A stretch of DNA of 64,000 bases from an uncultured Dehalococcoidia bacterium (GCA_958296445.1 OY282565.1:2777570-2841569); one strand, 5' to 3'; shown: positions 15,509 through 24,993, counted from the first letter of the stretch. The notes: a model not told the origin generated them from the sequence alone. Numbers and translations are program-made.

Positions 15509-15803
15509 TGCCAGCCCTCCAATCTACCGCTAATCGCTTCGCGCGTTCAATATCGCGCCGTTGCGTATCCTTGTCGCCGCCGCAAAGCAACACGACAACG
15601 GTGGCGCCGTGTCTGATAAAGTATATTCGATACCCCGGCCCATAGTGAAGCCGCATCTCAGATACGCCGCCCCCTACTGACCTGAAGTCTCCGAAATTTC
15701 CTTGCTCGACCATTCTCAGCCGAAAATTGATACGGGCGAGTGCCCTTTCGTCTTGGAGGCGGCGAATCCACCGTTTGAATACGGAAGTCGCAACAACTTC
15801 CAA
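15501..15803 (-). CDS. RelE/HigB-type killer protein, COG3657 family (copy 2)
   Basis: About 100 aa from TTG 15803 ('LEVVATSVFKRWIRRLQDERALARINFRL'), chosen to match the length of copy 1. The open frame continues to 15881 through 26 residues without family resemblance. The core 'GVSEMRLHYGPGYRIYFIRHGATVVVLLCGGDKDTQRRDIERAKRLA' is nearly that of copy 1. Its upstream neighbour, the dehydrogenase, ends eight bases before the extended frame. Confidence 0.75.
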   Translation of the reverse strand: MEVVATSVFKRWIRRLQDERALARINFRLRMVEQGNFGDFRSVGGGVSEMRLHYGPGYRIYFIRHGATVVVLLCGGDKDTQRRDIERAKRLAVDWRAGNA

Positions 15804-15888
15804 CTCTGCTTTACCATGAACCACGATTTTACCATCAGCAAAGATTAGCCGCCCCAACTTGGATAACGGGAGATTCACCAAGTTATTG

Positions 15889-18867
15889 CTATGGCAGTGC
15901 CTCGGCCAGAACTTCGGCTAGGTGGCGGGCGGGGCGGTTGGTGCCGTGTTCTATTTGCTGGCGGCAGGATACGCCCATTACCGCTATTTCCCAGTCGGGG
16001 GGTTTGGCGTTGACGGCGGGGAACAGGGATTGGGCGCCTATGGTCATTGAGAGTTCGTAGTGTTCCTTTTCGTAGCCGAAGGAGCCGGCCATGCCGCAGC
16101 AGCCGGCGTTGGTCAGCTCGGCGCGGTAGCCGGGGGGCAGGCGCAGGGCGTTTAGGGACGAGGCGGTTCCGGCTAGGGAGCGCTGGTGGCAGTGGGCGTG
16201 GAACAGGATTTGCTTGGGGGTGTCGCGGAACCGGATGTTTAGCTTGCCATCGGCGCTTAACTGCGCCAGAAATTCGTCTATCAGGAACGCTTGGCTGGCT
16301 ACGGTGCGGGACTGCTCGCCGGGGGCCAGTTGCGGGTATTCGTCGCGCAGGGTGAGCAGGCAGCTAGGTTCGCAGCCGATGATGGGGACGCCGTTGCCCG
16401 CGTAGGCGTGGAGCAGGCTTACGTTGTGGCGGGCGTTGGCCGCCGCCGCGTCCATCATCCCTTTGGAAATCATCGGACGCCCGCAGCAGGGGGCGTCGGT
16501 CAGCTCCACCTTGAAGCCCGCGGCTTCCAGCAGGGCCACCGCCGCCCGCCCGATTTCCGGGTAGTTGTAGTTCATATAGGTGTCGTTGAGCAGCACCACC
16601 GTTTGAGCGGTGAGATTTCCGGCGGCCCTTTCTCTGCTGGCTCCTATGCCCTCTCTCCTTGAGCGGAACCATTGGGGGAAGGTTTGGCGGGCGAAGGGCG
16701 GGGGGCGTCGGTTGGGGTGGATGCCCAGCAGCGCACCGGACAGCAGCTTGCCCAGCGGGTTGGCCGCGGCCCAGTTGGAAAGGGGGGCGAAGCGGCTGCC
16801 CCAAGCGTTCAGCTTGGCGATGTTGCCGAATATGCGGTTGCGCAGGGGCAGCCCGTTGGCCTTGTAGTAGTTGTCAAGGAACTCGTATTTCAGCTTCGCC
16901 AGATCCACGCCGGACTCACATTCGGCGCGGCAGCCCTTGCATTCGAGGCACAGGTCGAGGGCGTCGTAGAGGCGCTGGCTGGTCATCGCGCCTTCGGGCA
17001 GCTTGCCGGACATTGCCGCCCGCAACAGGTTGGCCCGCCCGCGGGTGGAGTGTTCCTCATCCCGGGTCGCCATAAAGGACGGACACATAGTGCCGTCCAG
17101 CTTGCGGCAGGCGCCCATTCCGTTGCACATTTCCACGGCCCCGGCGAAGTTGGCGTCTATGGAAAAGTCTAGGGTGGCGGGCAGCGATTGGGCGCGGTAG
17201 TTGGGGCCGTAGCGCAGGTTTTCGGTCATTGGCGGGCAGTCAATTATCTTGCCGGGGTTCATAATGCCGTCGGGGTCGAAGGTGGCTTTTAGCTCCCGGA
17301 AAAGCTGGTAGATTTCCGGGCCGAACATTTTTTCGTTCCACACGCCGCGGACGATGCCGTCGCCGTGTTCTCCGCTGAGGGAACCGCCGAAATCGCGGGT
17401 GAGGTCGCTGATTTCGTCGGCGATGGCGTACATCCGGTCAACGCCGGCCTGGTCTTTCAGGCTTACCACCGGGCGGATGTGCAGGCAGCCGACGCTGGCG
17501 TGGCCGTAGTAGGCGGCTTCGGTGCCGTGGTTGCGGACGATTTCATCGAAGCGGCGCACGAACTCGCCCATAGTTTCGGGGTCAACGGCGGTGTCCTCGA
17601 CGAAGGGCAGGGGCTTGGCGTCGCCGTGCATACTCATCAGCAGGCCCAGCCCGTTCTTGCGGACGTTCCAGACGCCGGTTTGGGCGGCGCGGTCAAGGAG
17701 ATTGACGCAGGCGTAGCCTAGCCGCCGCCGCTCCAAATCCTGCTTCAGCCCTTCCATTTTGGAGTTCAGCTCGGCTTCCGACTCGCCGTAAAACTCTATG
17801 GCCAGGATGGCGCCGGGGTTTTGCCCGCTTATGGGGTCGGGTTCGATGAGGGACATAGCGCTGCCCAGCCCCAGCGACTGCCGGGAGCGGTCGAGGACGT
17901 TTTTGTCCATAATTTCGATGGACGACGGGCCGTGATTCAGCACTTCCTTGACCGCTTCGCTGGCCTGGAAAATGTCGCGGAAATGGGCTACCGATAGCGC
18001 AGTCATAACCGGGCGCGGCACTAGGTTGACCTTGGCTTCGGTGGCGACGCACAGGGTGCCTTCGGAACCGACCACCATTCGGGAGAGGTTGAAGCCGTGG
18101 CTGAGGGCGGAACCGGCGTAGGGGCCGACGGGGTCGGTGAGAAATTCGTCCAGGTTGTAGCCGCTGACGCGCCGCATTATGTTGGGGTAGCGGGCGCGAA
18201 TCTGGGCGTCGTTGTCTTGGGCCAACCGCCGGACGCCCCGGTAGATTTCCGACTCTAGGCCGACGCCGCTGAGCTTGGCTTCCAGTTCGGCACTGTCCAG
18301 AGGGCGGAAATGGGTGGCGCTGGCGTCGGCCAGAATGACGTCCAGTTCCTTGATGTGGTCGAGGGTTTTGCCGTAGATAACCGAATGGGCGCCGCAGGTG
18401 TTGTTGCCCACGCCGCCGCCGACGCAGGCGCGGCTGGAGGTGGTGGGGTCGGGGGCGTACATCAGGCCGTAGGGCAGCAGTTCGCGGTTGAGCTGGTCGA
18501 GGACGATGCCCGGCTGGACGCGGGCCCAGCTTTCCTCGCGGTTGACTTCCATAACTTGGTTCAGGTATTTGCTGAAGTCCATCACGATGGCGTGGTTGAC
18601 GGTCTGGCCGGCTAGGCTGGTGCCGCCGGCGCGGGGCAGCACCGGCACGCGGTTGTCCCGCGCCACTTCCAGGGTGGCCTGCACGTCGGCGGCACTGCGG
18701 GGGATGACCACCCCCACGGGCTCCATCTGGTAGATGCTGGCGTCGGTGCTGTACAGCACCCGGGAAAAGGGGTCGAAACGCACCTCGCCCGACACCCGCT
18801 GCCGCAGGGCCTGCTCCAGTTCGCGCCGCTGCGACGCCCGTACTCGATTGGCGGCTGTGGCGGCCAT
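15889..18867 (-). CDS. FAD-linked oxidase fused to Fe-S reductase (YdiJ / D-2-hydroxyacid dehydrogenase type)
   Basis: 992 aa. Domain order: PCMH-type FAD binding (residues ~25-260, 'VLPRAGGTSLAGQTVN', 'GVGNNTCGAHSV', 'GSEGTLCVATEA'), FAD-oxidase C domain (~265-540, 'HASVGCLHIRPVV', 'SGEHGDGIVRG'), a two-cluster ferredoxin module (~580-680, 'CNGMGACRK', 'CLECKGCRAECESGVDL') and two CCG cysteine modules ('CCGRPMISKG', 'HCHQRSL...GCCGMAGSFGYEKEHYE'). It oxidises a D-2-hydroxyacid and passes electrons to a membrane acceptor. AGGAGA precedes ATG 18867. Its 3' end is duplicated at 15014-15196. Confidence 0.88.
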   Translation of the reverse strand: MAATAANRVRASQRRELEQALRQRVSGEVRFDPFSRVLYSTDASIYQMEPVGVVIPRSAADVQATLEVARDNRVPVLPRAGGTSLAGQTVNHAIVMDFSKYLNQVMEVNREESWARVQPGIVLDQLNRELLPYGLMYAPDPTTSSRACVGGGVGNNTCGAHSVIYGKTLDHIKELDVILADASATHFRPLDSAELEAKLSGVGLESEIYRGVRRLAQDNDAQIRARYPNIMRRVSGYNLDEFLTDPVGPYAGSALSHGFNLSRMVVGSEGTLCVATEAKVNLVPRPVMTALSVAHFRDIFQASEAVKEVLNHGPSSIEIMDKNVLDRSRQSLGLGSAMSLIEPDPISGQNPGAILAIEFYGESEAELNSKMEGLKQDLERRRLGYACVNLLDRAAQTGVWNVRKNGLGLLMSMHGDAKPLPFVEDTAVDPETMGEFVRRFDEIVRNHGTEAAYYGHASVGCLHIRPVVSLKDQAGVDRMYAIADEISDLTRDFGGSLSGEHGDGIVRGVWNEKMFGPEIYQLFRELKATFDPDGIMNPGKIIDCPPMTENLRYGPNYRAQSLPATLDFSIDANFAGAVEMCNGMGACRKLDGTMCPSFMATRDEEHSTRGRANLLRAAMSGKLPEGAMTSQRLYDALDLCLECKGCRAECESGVDLAKLKYEFLDNYYKANGLPLRNRIFGNIAKLNAWGSRFAPLSNWAAANPLGKLLSGALLGIHPNRRPPPFARQTFPQWFRSRREGIGASRERAAGNLTAQTVVLLNDTYMNYNYPEIGRAAVALLEAAGFKVELTDAPCCGRPMISKGMMDAAAANARHNVSLLHAYAGNGVPIIGCEPSCLLTLRDEYPQLAPGEQSRTVASQAFLIDEFLAQLSADGKLNIRFRDTPKQILFHAHCHQRSLAGTASSLNALRLPPGYRAELTNAGCCGMAGSFGYEKEHYELSMTIGAQSLFPAVNAKPPDWEIAVMGVSCRQQIEHGTNRPARHLAEVLAEALP

Positions 18868-18934
18868 AGCACTTCTCCTTAGTTGTTCCGTTGGCCCTGA
18901 GCTTGCCTATGGGCTTGTGGTTGCCGGAATGGGG

Positions 18935-19723
18935 CTAGGCCGGTTCCCGTATGACCGGATTGGACAGCACGCCGATGCCCGGTATTTCCACTTCAACCAG
19001 GTCGCCGTCCTTCAGGGCGGTGGTGACGCCGGTGGAGCCGGAAAAGATAAGGTCGCCGGGTTGCAGCGTGATTTGCTGGCTGATGTAACTGACGATTTCG
19101 GCGAAAGTGAACAGCATTTCCTCGGTGCGCCCGTGCTGCACTTCCTCGCCGTTGAGCCGGACAATCATTTCTAGGGCTTGGGGGTTGATGTCGGTTTCAA
19201 TCCAGGGGCCGACGGGGGCGAAGGTGTCGGCGCCTTTGGCCCGCCAGAAAGTCCAGTCGTCCCTTTGCCAGGCGCGTTCCGATACGTCGTTGCCGCAGGT
19301 GTAGCCGAGGATGTAGCCGCCGGCCTCTTGGGGGGTGACCCGGCGGCAGGGCTTGCCGATGACGGCGACGGCTTCGCCTTCGTAGTGGACTTCGCCGCTG
19401 GTGTCGTGGGGCAGGACGATGTTTTCGCCGGTGGCGGTTAGGGAGTTTCGGGCTTTAATCCACGGCTCCGGGTGTTCCGGGACGTGGGGATCTTCGTCGC
19501 CCAGCACCCCGGCGGCGAACTCTAGGTGATTGGCGAAATTCAGCCCCGGCCCCCAGATTTCGGCGGGGTCGGTGGGGGCCAGCAGTTGCACGTCGTCCAG
19601 TTTGCGCCGCTGGCCGCCTAGGGTGAACTGGGAAAAGATGTCGCCGCTGATTTCGACTACTTCGTCGTCTTCGACGACGCCGTGGGTGGTATGTCCGTTG
19701 TGGCGGAACCTGGCTATTTTCAT
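18935..19723 (-). CDS. Fumarylacetoacetate hydrolase-family protein
   Basis: A 262-aa FAH-fold enzyme. Metal-binding acids are visible in 'HYEGEAVAVIGKPCR', the loop 'GYTCGNDVSERAWQRDD' follows, then 'KGADTFAPVGPWI' and 'LQPGDLIFSGSTGVT'. The family covers hydrolases, hydratases and decarboxylases of ring-cleavage pathways. ATG 19723 has GAGGA eight bases upstream; the longer frame to 19789 runs over the vapC remnant. It may share a transcript with the D-2-hydroxyacid dehydrogenase 67 bases downstream. Confidence 0.85.
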   Translation of the reverse strand: MKIARFRHNGHTTHGVVEDDEVVEISGDIFSQFTLGGQRRKLDDVQLLAPTDPAEIWGPGLNFANHLEFAAGVLGDEDPHVPEHPEPWIKARNSLTATGENIVLPHDTSGEVHYEGEAVAVIGKPCRRVTPQEAGGYILGYTCGNDVSERAWQRDDWTFWRAKGADTFAPVGPWIETDINPQALEMIVRLNGEEVQHGRTEEMLFTFAEIVSYISQQITLQPGDLIFSGSTGVTTALKDGDLVEVEIPGIGVLSNPVIREPA

Positions 19724-19754
19724 CGGTTTTTCCTCGCAATGGGTTGGTTGATGG

Positions 19755-20151
19755 CTACTCCAGCCGTTCAATGCCGGGGATGGCGTCAAAGCCCTGGTCG
19801 TAGCTGAGGATCTGGCTGATTCCGGCCTGCCGCATTACGGCGGCGTGCAGGGCGTCCCGCGCGGAGATGCCGTCTACCAATCCGACGAGAGCTCTGGCGG
19901 CGTGAATCTCCGGCATACCATAGGTCAGGACGGCAGACACAAGCGATCCCAGACTCTCAAATGCGTCATTGACGGCATCGAGCCGCCGAATGGATGTGTA
20001 GCGATGGAGTATCTCTTGGTAGACCTCTACGTTCGGTGACAAATGTTTCGTCCAACCGCCGCAGACGCCTTAGCGTTGCGATAACGCGGTCTCGGTTCGG
20101 GTGCGGGCGGCCCACTAAATACATTGGCACGTTGGAGTCAACGAAAATCAC
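19755..20151 (-). pseudogene. vapC: VapC-like PIN toxin with +1 frameshift
   Basis: Two frames together make one PIN protein. The first gives 'MIFVDSNVPMYLVGRPHPNRD...RRLDETFVT'; one extra base near 20036 then shifts to 'NVEVYQEILHRYTSIRRLD...ISARDALHAAVMRQAGISQILSYDQGFDAIPGIERLE'. With that base removed the join reads VTNVEVYQEILHRY, exactly the VapC pattern. The catalytic acids are split across the break, so the gene is probably dead unless this is an assembly error. Its start overlaps the antitoxin stop. Confidence 0.75.
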
Positions 20152-20402
20152 AGGCTGTTATACCCCGACTCAATTTCCCTGAGCATATCTTCGATGTCGG
20201 CCGCCGGGAATTGGCATCTCGACGCCTTCTCTAGGGCTTTCTCTAAGCCCTCGACTCGTTTATGGTAGTCGGCTCTTGCTTTGCACAACGCCTCGTGAAC
20301 CCATTGCTCGACGGTTATTTTCCGCCAACCGGCAATGCGCTCAATATCCGCGTATTCTTCATCGTCCAGAAATATCTGGCAACGCTTCTCTTTTTCGCTC
20401 AT
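20148..20402 (-). CDS. Ribbon-helix-helix-like antitoxin of the vapC remnant
   Basis: 84 aa from the second of two adjacent ATGs (AGGGG is six bases from it, only three from the first). 'KRCQIFLDDEEYADIERIAGWRKITVEQWVHEALCKARADYH' looks like a short ribbon-helix-helix DNA-binding fold; the long acidic helix behind it ('EGLEKALEKASRCQFPAADIEDMLREIESGY') would wrap the toxin. A four-base overlap couples it to vapC. Confidence 0.7.
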   Translation of the reverse strand: MSEKEKRCQIFLDDEEYADIERIAGWRKITVEQWVHEALCKARADYHKRVEGLEKALEKASRCQFPAADIEDMLREIESGYNSL

Positions 20403-20595
20403 CATTTTCCCCTGATTTGTCCCGGCCCGGCAAGGGCTGTTGGCAGTGAAGCAAGTATACCCGCCCGGCTTATCCGGGTAAACGCTGGGGGTGGGGGGCG
20501 AAAGGCTGCGTGGCCCCTACATCCCTGGGGCAATCTGGTATAGAATATGGCGCGTTGTGGCCCCGGCGCGAATGGGGGGCCGTCAAGGAGCGATT

Positions 20596-21606
20596 GTGAA
20601 GCTGGGATTTTTTGTTACCAACCAGTATCTGCCCGGCGAGTCTATGCCGCAGAAGATTCAGGATAGCGTGGAGCAGGTGGCGGCGGCGCGGGAAGCCGGG
20701 TTCAGTCTTATCGCCACCGGCCAGCATTACTTGGCCGCGCCCTACCAGATGAGCACGGTGTTTCCGTTGCTGTCGCGGCTGGCCGCCGAGTCCGGCGATA
20801 TGCAGGTGGCCGCCACTGTGCTGTTGCTGCCGTTGCACAACCCGGTGGAGCTGGCGGAAAGCATCGCTACGCTGGACTGCATCACTGGCGGGCGGTTCGT
20901 GTTCGGCATTGGGCTGGGCTACCGCGATGAGGAATACACCGCCTTTGGCGTCCGCCGCGAGGAGCGGGTCGGGCGGATGCACGAGTCTCTGGACATTATC
21001 AAACGCCTGTGGGCGGAAGACGAACTAAAGTACGAGGGCAAGTATTACACCATCCCCAAAACGCAGCTCATCACCCGTCCGGCGCAGCAGCCCCACCCGC
21101 CGATCTGGGTGGCGGCCAATAACGATGTCGCCATCCGCCGCGCCGCCCGCTGGGGTTATCCTTGGCTCATCAACCCCCACGCCACGGTGCCGACGGTGGC
21201 CGATCAGTGGACGCGCTATATCGCCGCGCTGGAATCCGCCGGCAATCCGGTTCCCGCCGATCTGCCAATGATGCGGGAGATGTATGTGGCCGCCGACCGC
21301 GAAACGGCCTACATTGAAAGCCAGCCTTACCTCGAGGGCAAGTATGCCGCCTATGCCGCTTGGGGGCAGGACAAGGCCCTGCCCGGCGAGGAATCGTTCA
21401 GTATTCCCTACCAGGATTTGGCGAAAGACCGTTTCCTGCTGGGTTCGCCCGATGACGTGGTGGCGGAACTGAAACGCTATGCCCAAGAGCTGGGCGTCAA
21501 TATGATGATTTTCCGTATGCAGTGGCCGGGGATGCCGCAGGAGCAGGTTTTGCGGCAAATCGAGCTGCTGGGCCGGGAGGTCATCCCGCAGGTGGCGGAT
21601 TTCTAG
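20596..21606 (+). CDS. LLM-class flavin-dependent oxidoreductase
   Basis: A 336-aa luciferase-like TIM barrel. Family blocks are 'GFSLIATGQHYLAAPYQMSTVFPLLSRLAAESGDMQVAATVLLLPLHNPVELAESIATLDCITGGRFVFGIGLGYRDEEYTAFG' (cut here only to describe it: strands 2-4 with the FMN site) and 'QPHPPIWVAANNDVAIRRAARWG'. It uses reduced FMN to oxygenate or oxidise a small substrate. AAGGAG six bases before GTG 20596 sets the start; TATAGAAT lies ~55 bases upstream. Confidence 0.85.
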   Translation: MKLGFFVTNQYLPGESMPQKIQDSVEQVAAAREAGFSLIATGQHYLAAPYQMSTVFPLLSRLAAESGDMQVAATVLLLPLHNPVELAESIATLDCITGGRFVFGIGLGYRDEEYTAFGVRREERVGRMHESLDIIKRLWAEDELKYEGKYYTIPKTQLITRPAQQPHPPIWVAANNDVAIRRAARWGYPWLINPHATVPTVADQWTRYIAALESAGNPVPADLPMMREMYVAADRETAYIESQPYLEGKYAAYAAWGQDKALPGEESFSIPYQDLAKDRFLLGSPDDVVAELKRYAQELGVNMMIFRMQWPGMPQEQVLRQIELLGREVIPQVADF

Positions 21607-21678
21607 CCCGCCCGGGGGGCGGGGCGTGTTATCATCATTCCGTTGAATCTTTATCCGGGCCAAGCCGGAGGCTACGCA

Positions 21679-22473
21679 ATGACCACTAATGCCGCGACAG
21701 CAACCGGGAGACTGGAATACCAGTGGAATACGGTCATAGATTACGCCAGCCTGGAGTTTGACCCGGACGAACCGGAGCCGTTGCCTGACGCTATGCAACA
21801 AGACCCTATATTGCGGGATTTCCTGCAAGTGCTGGCTGACCGATGCACCGAGGGTGACCACAGCCCGGACAATTTTCTGAGCAGCAACACTATCCTGTGC
21901 TACAATCGCGCCAACCTGAATGTGCGGGTGCAGCCCGACTGCTACCTCGCCTTTGGGGTGGATGTTCAGGCCATCCGGCGGCGGAAATTGTATCTGCCGT
22001 GGGAGGTGGGCAAACCGCCGGACCTTGCCTTGGAAGTCGGCTCGGAAAGCACCAGCGAAAATGACATCGGCAGGAAAAGGGAAATCTACGCTCAAATCGG
22101 GATACCGGAATACTGGCGGTTCGACCCTACCGGCGGCGAGTTGTACGGGGAGCCGCTGGCCGGGGAAATGCTGGCGGAAGGCGTCTACCGGCCGGTGGAG
22201 CTGACCACCGAACCGGACGGCGTGCTAAAGGGGTATAGCCCAATTCTGGGGATGTACTTGTGCTGGAATGACGGCGAGCTACGCTTCTACGATTTGGCGA
22301 CCCGAACCTATTTCAGGAACTTGCGGGAAGAGCGAACCGCCCGCGAGCTGGAGGAGGCGGCCCATGAGCAGACTCGGGCCGCGCTGCAAGCGGAGCGGGC
22401 GGAGCGCGAAGCCGCCGAGGCCCGGATACGGCGTCTCGAGGAGCAACTGGGCCGCCAACAACCGGAGAATTAG
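21679..22473 (+). CDS. Uma2-family (DUF820) PD-(D/E)XK-fold protein with coiled-coil tail
   Basis: 264 aa. The nuclease-fold core shows 'VQPDCYLAFGVD', 'PPDLALEVGSESTSENDIGRKREIYAQIGIPEYWRFDP' (Asp, Glu-x-Gly/Ser and Lys-x-x-x-Tyr of the family). The last ~60 residues form a Glu/Ala/Arg-rich coiled coil. Uma2 proteins are common, often multicopy, and of unknown function in Chloroflexota and cyanobacteria. GGAGG seven bases before ATG 21679 fixes the start. Confidence 0.85.
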   Translation: MTTNAATATGRLEYQWNTVIDYASLEFDPDEPEPLPDAMQQDPILRDFLQVLADRCTEGDHSPDNFLSSNTILCYNRANLNVRVQPDCYLAFGVDVQAIRRRKLYLPWEVGKPPDLALEVGSESTSENDIGRKREIYAQIGIPEYWRFDPTGGELYGEPLAGEMLAEGVYRPVELTTEPDGVLKGYSPILGMYLCWNDGELRFYDLATRTYFRNLREERTARELEEAAHEQTRAALQAERAEREAAEARIRRLEEQLGRQQPEN

Positions 22474-22535
22474 CTTTGCCCGATTGCCCGTTCCGGTGGT
22501 GCGGGCGCGATAAACGTAACAGAAGGTGAGCAGGT

Positions 22536-24566
22536 TTGGTTCCTCCCGGCGACATTGGCCCCATCCCTATCTGGGTTGGCGTTTACGTTCTTTTGGCGCT
22601 GGCTTTGGCGGTCGGCGGTTATGCGTTTTACCAGCGGGTAGTGCGGCTGGTGTTGCAGGGGAAGCCTGCGCCGCGCTTTGACCGGCCCCTGGAGCGGCTT
22701 TCCGGCGCCGCGGTTATTGTGCTGGGGCAAAAGAAGGTGTTGCAGCGGGTTCCCTTTGGCGATTGGGCGGGTTTGGGACACGCGGCCATTTTCTGGGGTT
22801 TCCTTACCTTTATGCTGTCCTACGCCATCTTTATTTTCGGGGCGGCGGCCTGGCGGCCTTTCCCGGAGTGGCTGCTGACCGAAACCGGGGCGATGGTGTA
22901 CAGCAGTTATCTGGACATTCTGGCCGCGGCGCTGCTGGCGGTGCTGCTATGGGCCGCGGCCCGGCGCTGGGTGGCGCGGCCGCGGCGGCTCAGTTTCGAC
23001 CTTACCCGCAACCCCGACGCCATCATCATCGTCGGTATGATTGCCGGGCTGATGGCTTCCACCATCCTGACCCACAGCTTTTATGTGGCTAAGGGCGGAA
23101 CCGGGCCGGAGGCCGACGTTATCATCGGCGGCGCGTTGGGGCGGCTGTTCGTGGATTGGGGCATCAGCCAGTCGGCGGCCAACGCGCTTCAGGGCGTGTT
23201 CTGGTGGACGCACTTTGGCATTATCCTGTTTTTCACGGTGTATATTCCCTTTTCCAAGCATATGCACATGGTGGCCGCGCCGCTCAATGCATTCGCCCGC
23301 TCGCTGGAGCCGCGGGGGGCACTGCCGCCGATGGACTTGGAGAACGCCGAGCGGTTCGGGGCGGCGCGGGTGCAGGATTTCACTTGGAAGCAGCTTCTTG
23401 ACGGCTATGCCTGCGCCGTCTGCGGGCGCTGCTCCGACGTATGCCCGGCCAACGTGACCGGCAAGCTGCTGTCGCCGATGCATATTGTGGAGAACCTTAA
23501 AGACCACATGGTCAACATCGGCCATCAAGGGCCGCGCGACCCGGAACACGTGGAGCCGTCGCCCATCCTGAACCGCGCCATTCCTGAGTCGGCTATCTGG
23601 GACTGCCTCAACTGCGGCGCGTGTATGGAGGAATGCCCGGTCACCGTGGAACACGTGCCGACTATTATGGATATGCGCCGCTATATGGTGCTGGAGGAAT
23701 CCAACGCCCCCGAAACGGCGATGAACGCCCTTATCAGCCTGGAGCAGCGGGGCCATCCTTGGCGCGGCACTCAGTTTGCCCGTACCGACTGGGCGCAGGG
23801 GCTGGATGTGCCGACGCTGGCGGAAAAGCCCGATGCCGAGATTCTTTTCTGGGTGGGCTGCACTCCGGCCCTGGAGCAGCGTAGTCAGGCCGTGGCCCGC
23901 TCTATGGTCAAGGTGCTGAAATCGGCCAAAGTTGACTTCGCTATCTTGGGCGACGAGGAAACCTGCACCGGCGACCCGGCCCGGCGGATGGGCAACGAGT
24001 ACCTGTTCCAGATTATGGCAGCTCAGAACATCGAAACCCTGAACGGGTATAATGTCAAGAAAGTAGTCACCATCTGCCCCCACTGTTTCAACACCATCAA
24101 GAACGAATACCCGCAGTTGGGCGGCGATTTCGAGGTGATGCACTATAGCCAGTTTGTGGACGGGCTGATTCGGGAAGGCAGAATCAAGCCGGTGAAAATG
24201 ATGGACGTCACCGTCGCTTACCATGATTCCTGCTTTCTGGGGCGGCATAACGGGGTGTATGATGAGCCGCGCAACGTGGCCCGCGCCATCCCCGGCCTGA
24301 AGCTGGTGGAGATGGGCAGTCATTGTCGGCAGCGGGGTTTCTGCTGCGGGGCTGGCGGCGGCCATATGTGGGTTGAGGAAAGCCAGGGCGAGCGGGTCAA
24401 CCACGTCCGCACCGGCCACTTTCTGGAAACAGGGGCCAGCACCGTCGGCGTTTCCTGCCCCTTCTGTCTCCAGATGATGGCCGAGGGCATACAGGCCAAG
24501 GGGCTGGAGGGCGAAAAGGAATCTAAGGACGTCTTGGAGCTGCTGTCCGAAAGTTTGGAAAGTTGA
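22536..24566 (+). CDS. HdrD/GlpC-like membrane Fe-S oxidoreductase
   Basis: 676 aa. About residues 1-230 hold several membrane segments of NarI/DsrM-like cytochrome b type ('IWVGVYVLLALALAVGGYAFYQ', 'GHAAIFWGFLTFMLSYAIFIFG', 'FWWTHFGIILFFTVYIPFSKHMH'). Then come two 4Fe-4S motifs ('CAVCGRCSDVCPANVTG', 'CLNCGACMEECPVTVEH') and two CCG modules ending 'CCGAGGGHMWVEES'. It likely links a quinone pool to a thiol/disulfide or ferredoxin-type partner, possibly serving the FAD dehydrogenase at 15.9 kb. Start TTG 22536 has AAGGTGAG upstream. Confidence 0.82.
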   Translation: MVPPGDIGPIPIWVGVYVLLALALAVGGYAFYQRVVRLVLQGKPAPRFDRPLERLSGAAVIVLGQKKVLQRVPFGDWAGLGHAAIFWGFLTFMLSYAIFIFGAAAWRPFPEWLLTETGAMVYSSYLDILAAALLAVLLWAAARRWVARPRRLSFDLTRNPDAIIIVGMIAGLMASTILTHSFYVAKGGTGPEADVIIGGALGRLFVDWGISQSAANALQGVFWWTHFGIILFFTVYIPFSKHMHMVAAPLNAFARSLEPRGALPPMDLENAERFGAARVQDFTWKQLLDGYACAVCGRCSDVCPANVTGKLLSPMHIVENLKDHMVNIGHQGPRDPEHVEPSPILNRAIPESAIWDCLNCGACMEECPVTVEHVPTIMDMRRYMVLEESNAPETAMNALISLEQRGHPWRGTQFARTDWAQGLDVPTLAEKPDAEILFWVGCTPALEQRSQAVARSMVKVLKSAKVDFAILGDEETCTGDPARRMGNEYLFQIMAAQNIETLNGYNVKKVVTICPHCFNTIKNEYPQLGGDFEVMHYSQFVDGLIREGRIKPVKMMDVTVAYHDSCFLGRHNGVYDEPRNVARAIPGLKLVEMGSHCRQRGFCCGAGGGHMWVEESQGERVNHVRTGHFLETGASTVGVSCPFCLQMMAEGIQAKGLEGEKESKDVLELLSESLES

Positions 24567-24582
24567 CTTGGCGTTGAGGGGC

Positions 24583-24690
24583 TCCCCCACCCTAACCCTC
24601 GCCCGGAGGGGGAGGGGATTGCGGGGGTGTTGAGGGTATGCCCGGCCCTTGCCCGCGCCGGAGGGGATTGCGGGGATGCGAAACGTTGGG
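24583..24690. repeat. CCCTAACCCTC / GGAGGGGGAGGGG repeat
   Basis: CACCCTAACCCTCGCCCGGAGGGGGAGGGGATTGCGGGG, then a second GCCGGAGGGGATTGCGGGG unit. Related CCTAGCCCTCCCCC/GAGGGTTAGGG motifs occur near 25.47, 36.72, 42.24, 49.38 and 49.74 kb. It occupies the 177-base gap after the HdrD-like gene. Confidence 0.6.
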
Positions 24691-24743
24691 AACGAAAATT
24701 GCCGCGCCCTGATAAGGGGATAGGGTAAAGGAGGAAAGCTGCT

Positions 24744-24992
24744 ATGCCGCCCATTGACCAGGTTCGCATTGTGCGCAGTTGCAGCGTCTGCGCGACGGAA
24801 ATTGAGACTGTGCAGGTCAAGAAAGATAATATGATGCTTTCGTCGAAGGCGCTGGTGTGGTGTCCCGGCTGCGAGGCGGAATGCCCGGAGCAGCGGGACA
24901 TCGCGGGACGGGCCGATTCCGTCCGGCAGGAGCAGGCTTCGTATCCCCCATCCCAGTTGGCGACGCCTTTCGGGGCGCCGCCGGTGCGCTGA
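24744..24992 (+). CDS. Small CxxC zinc-ribbon-like protein
   Basis: 82 aa, family not recognised. Two CxxC pairs ('CSVCATEIETV' and 'WCPGCEAECPEQ') would hold one metal ion; the C-terminal third is unstructured. AGGAGG nine bases before ATG. It ends one base before the next gene's ATG, so the two are probably co-translated. Position after the HdrD-like gene suggests an accessory of that Fe-S enzyme, but this is inference. Confidence 0.6.
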   Translation: MPPIDQVRIVRSCSVCATEIETVQVKKDNMMLSSKALVWCPGCEAECPEQRDIAGRADSVRQEQASYPPSQLATPFGAPPVR

Positions 24993-24993
24993 T

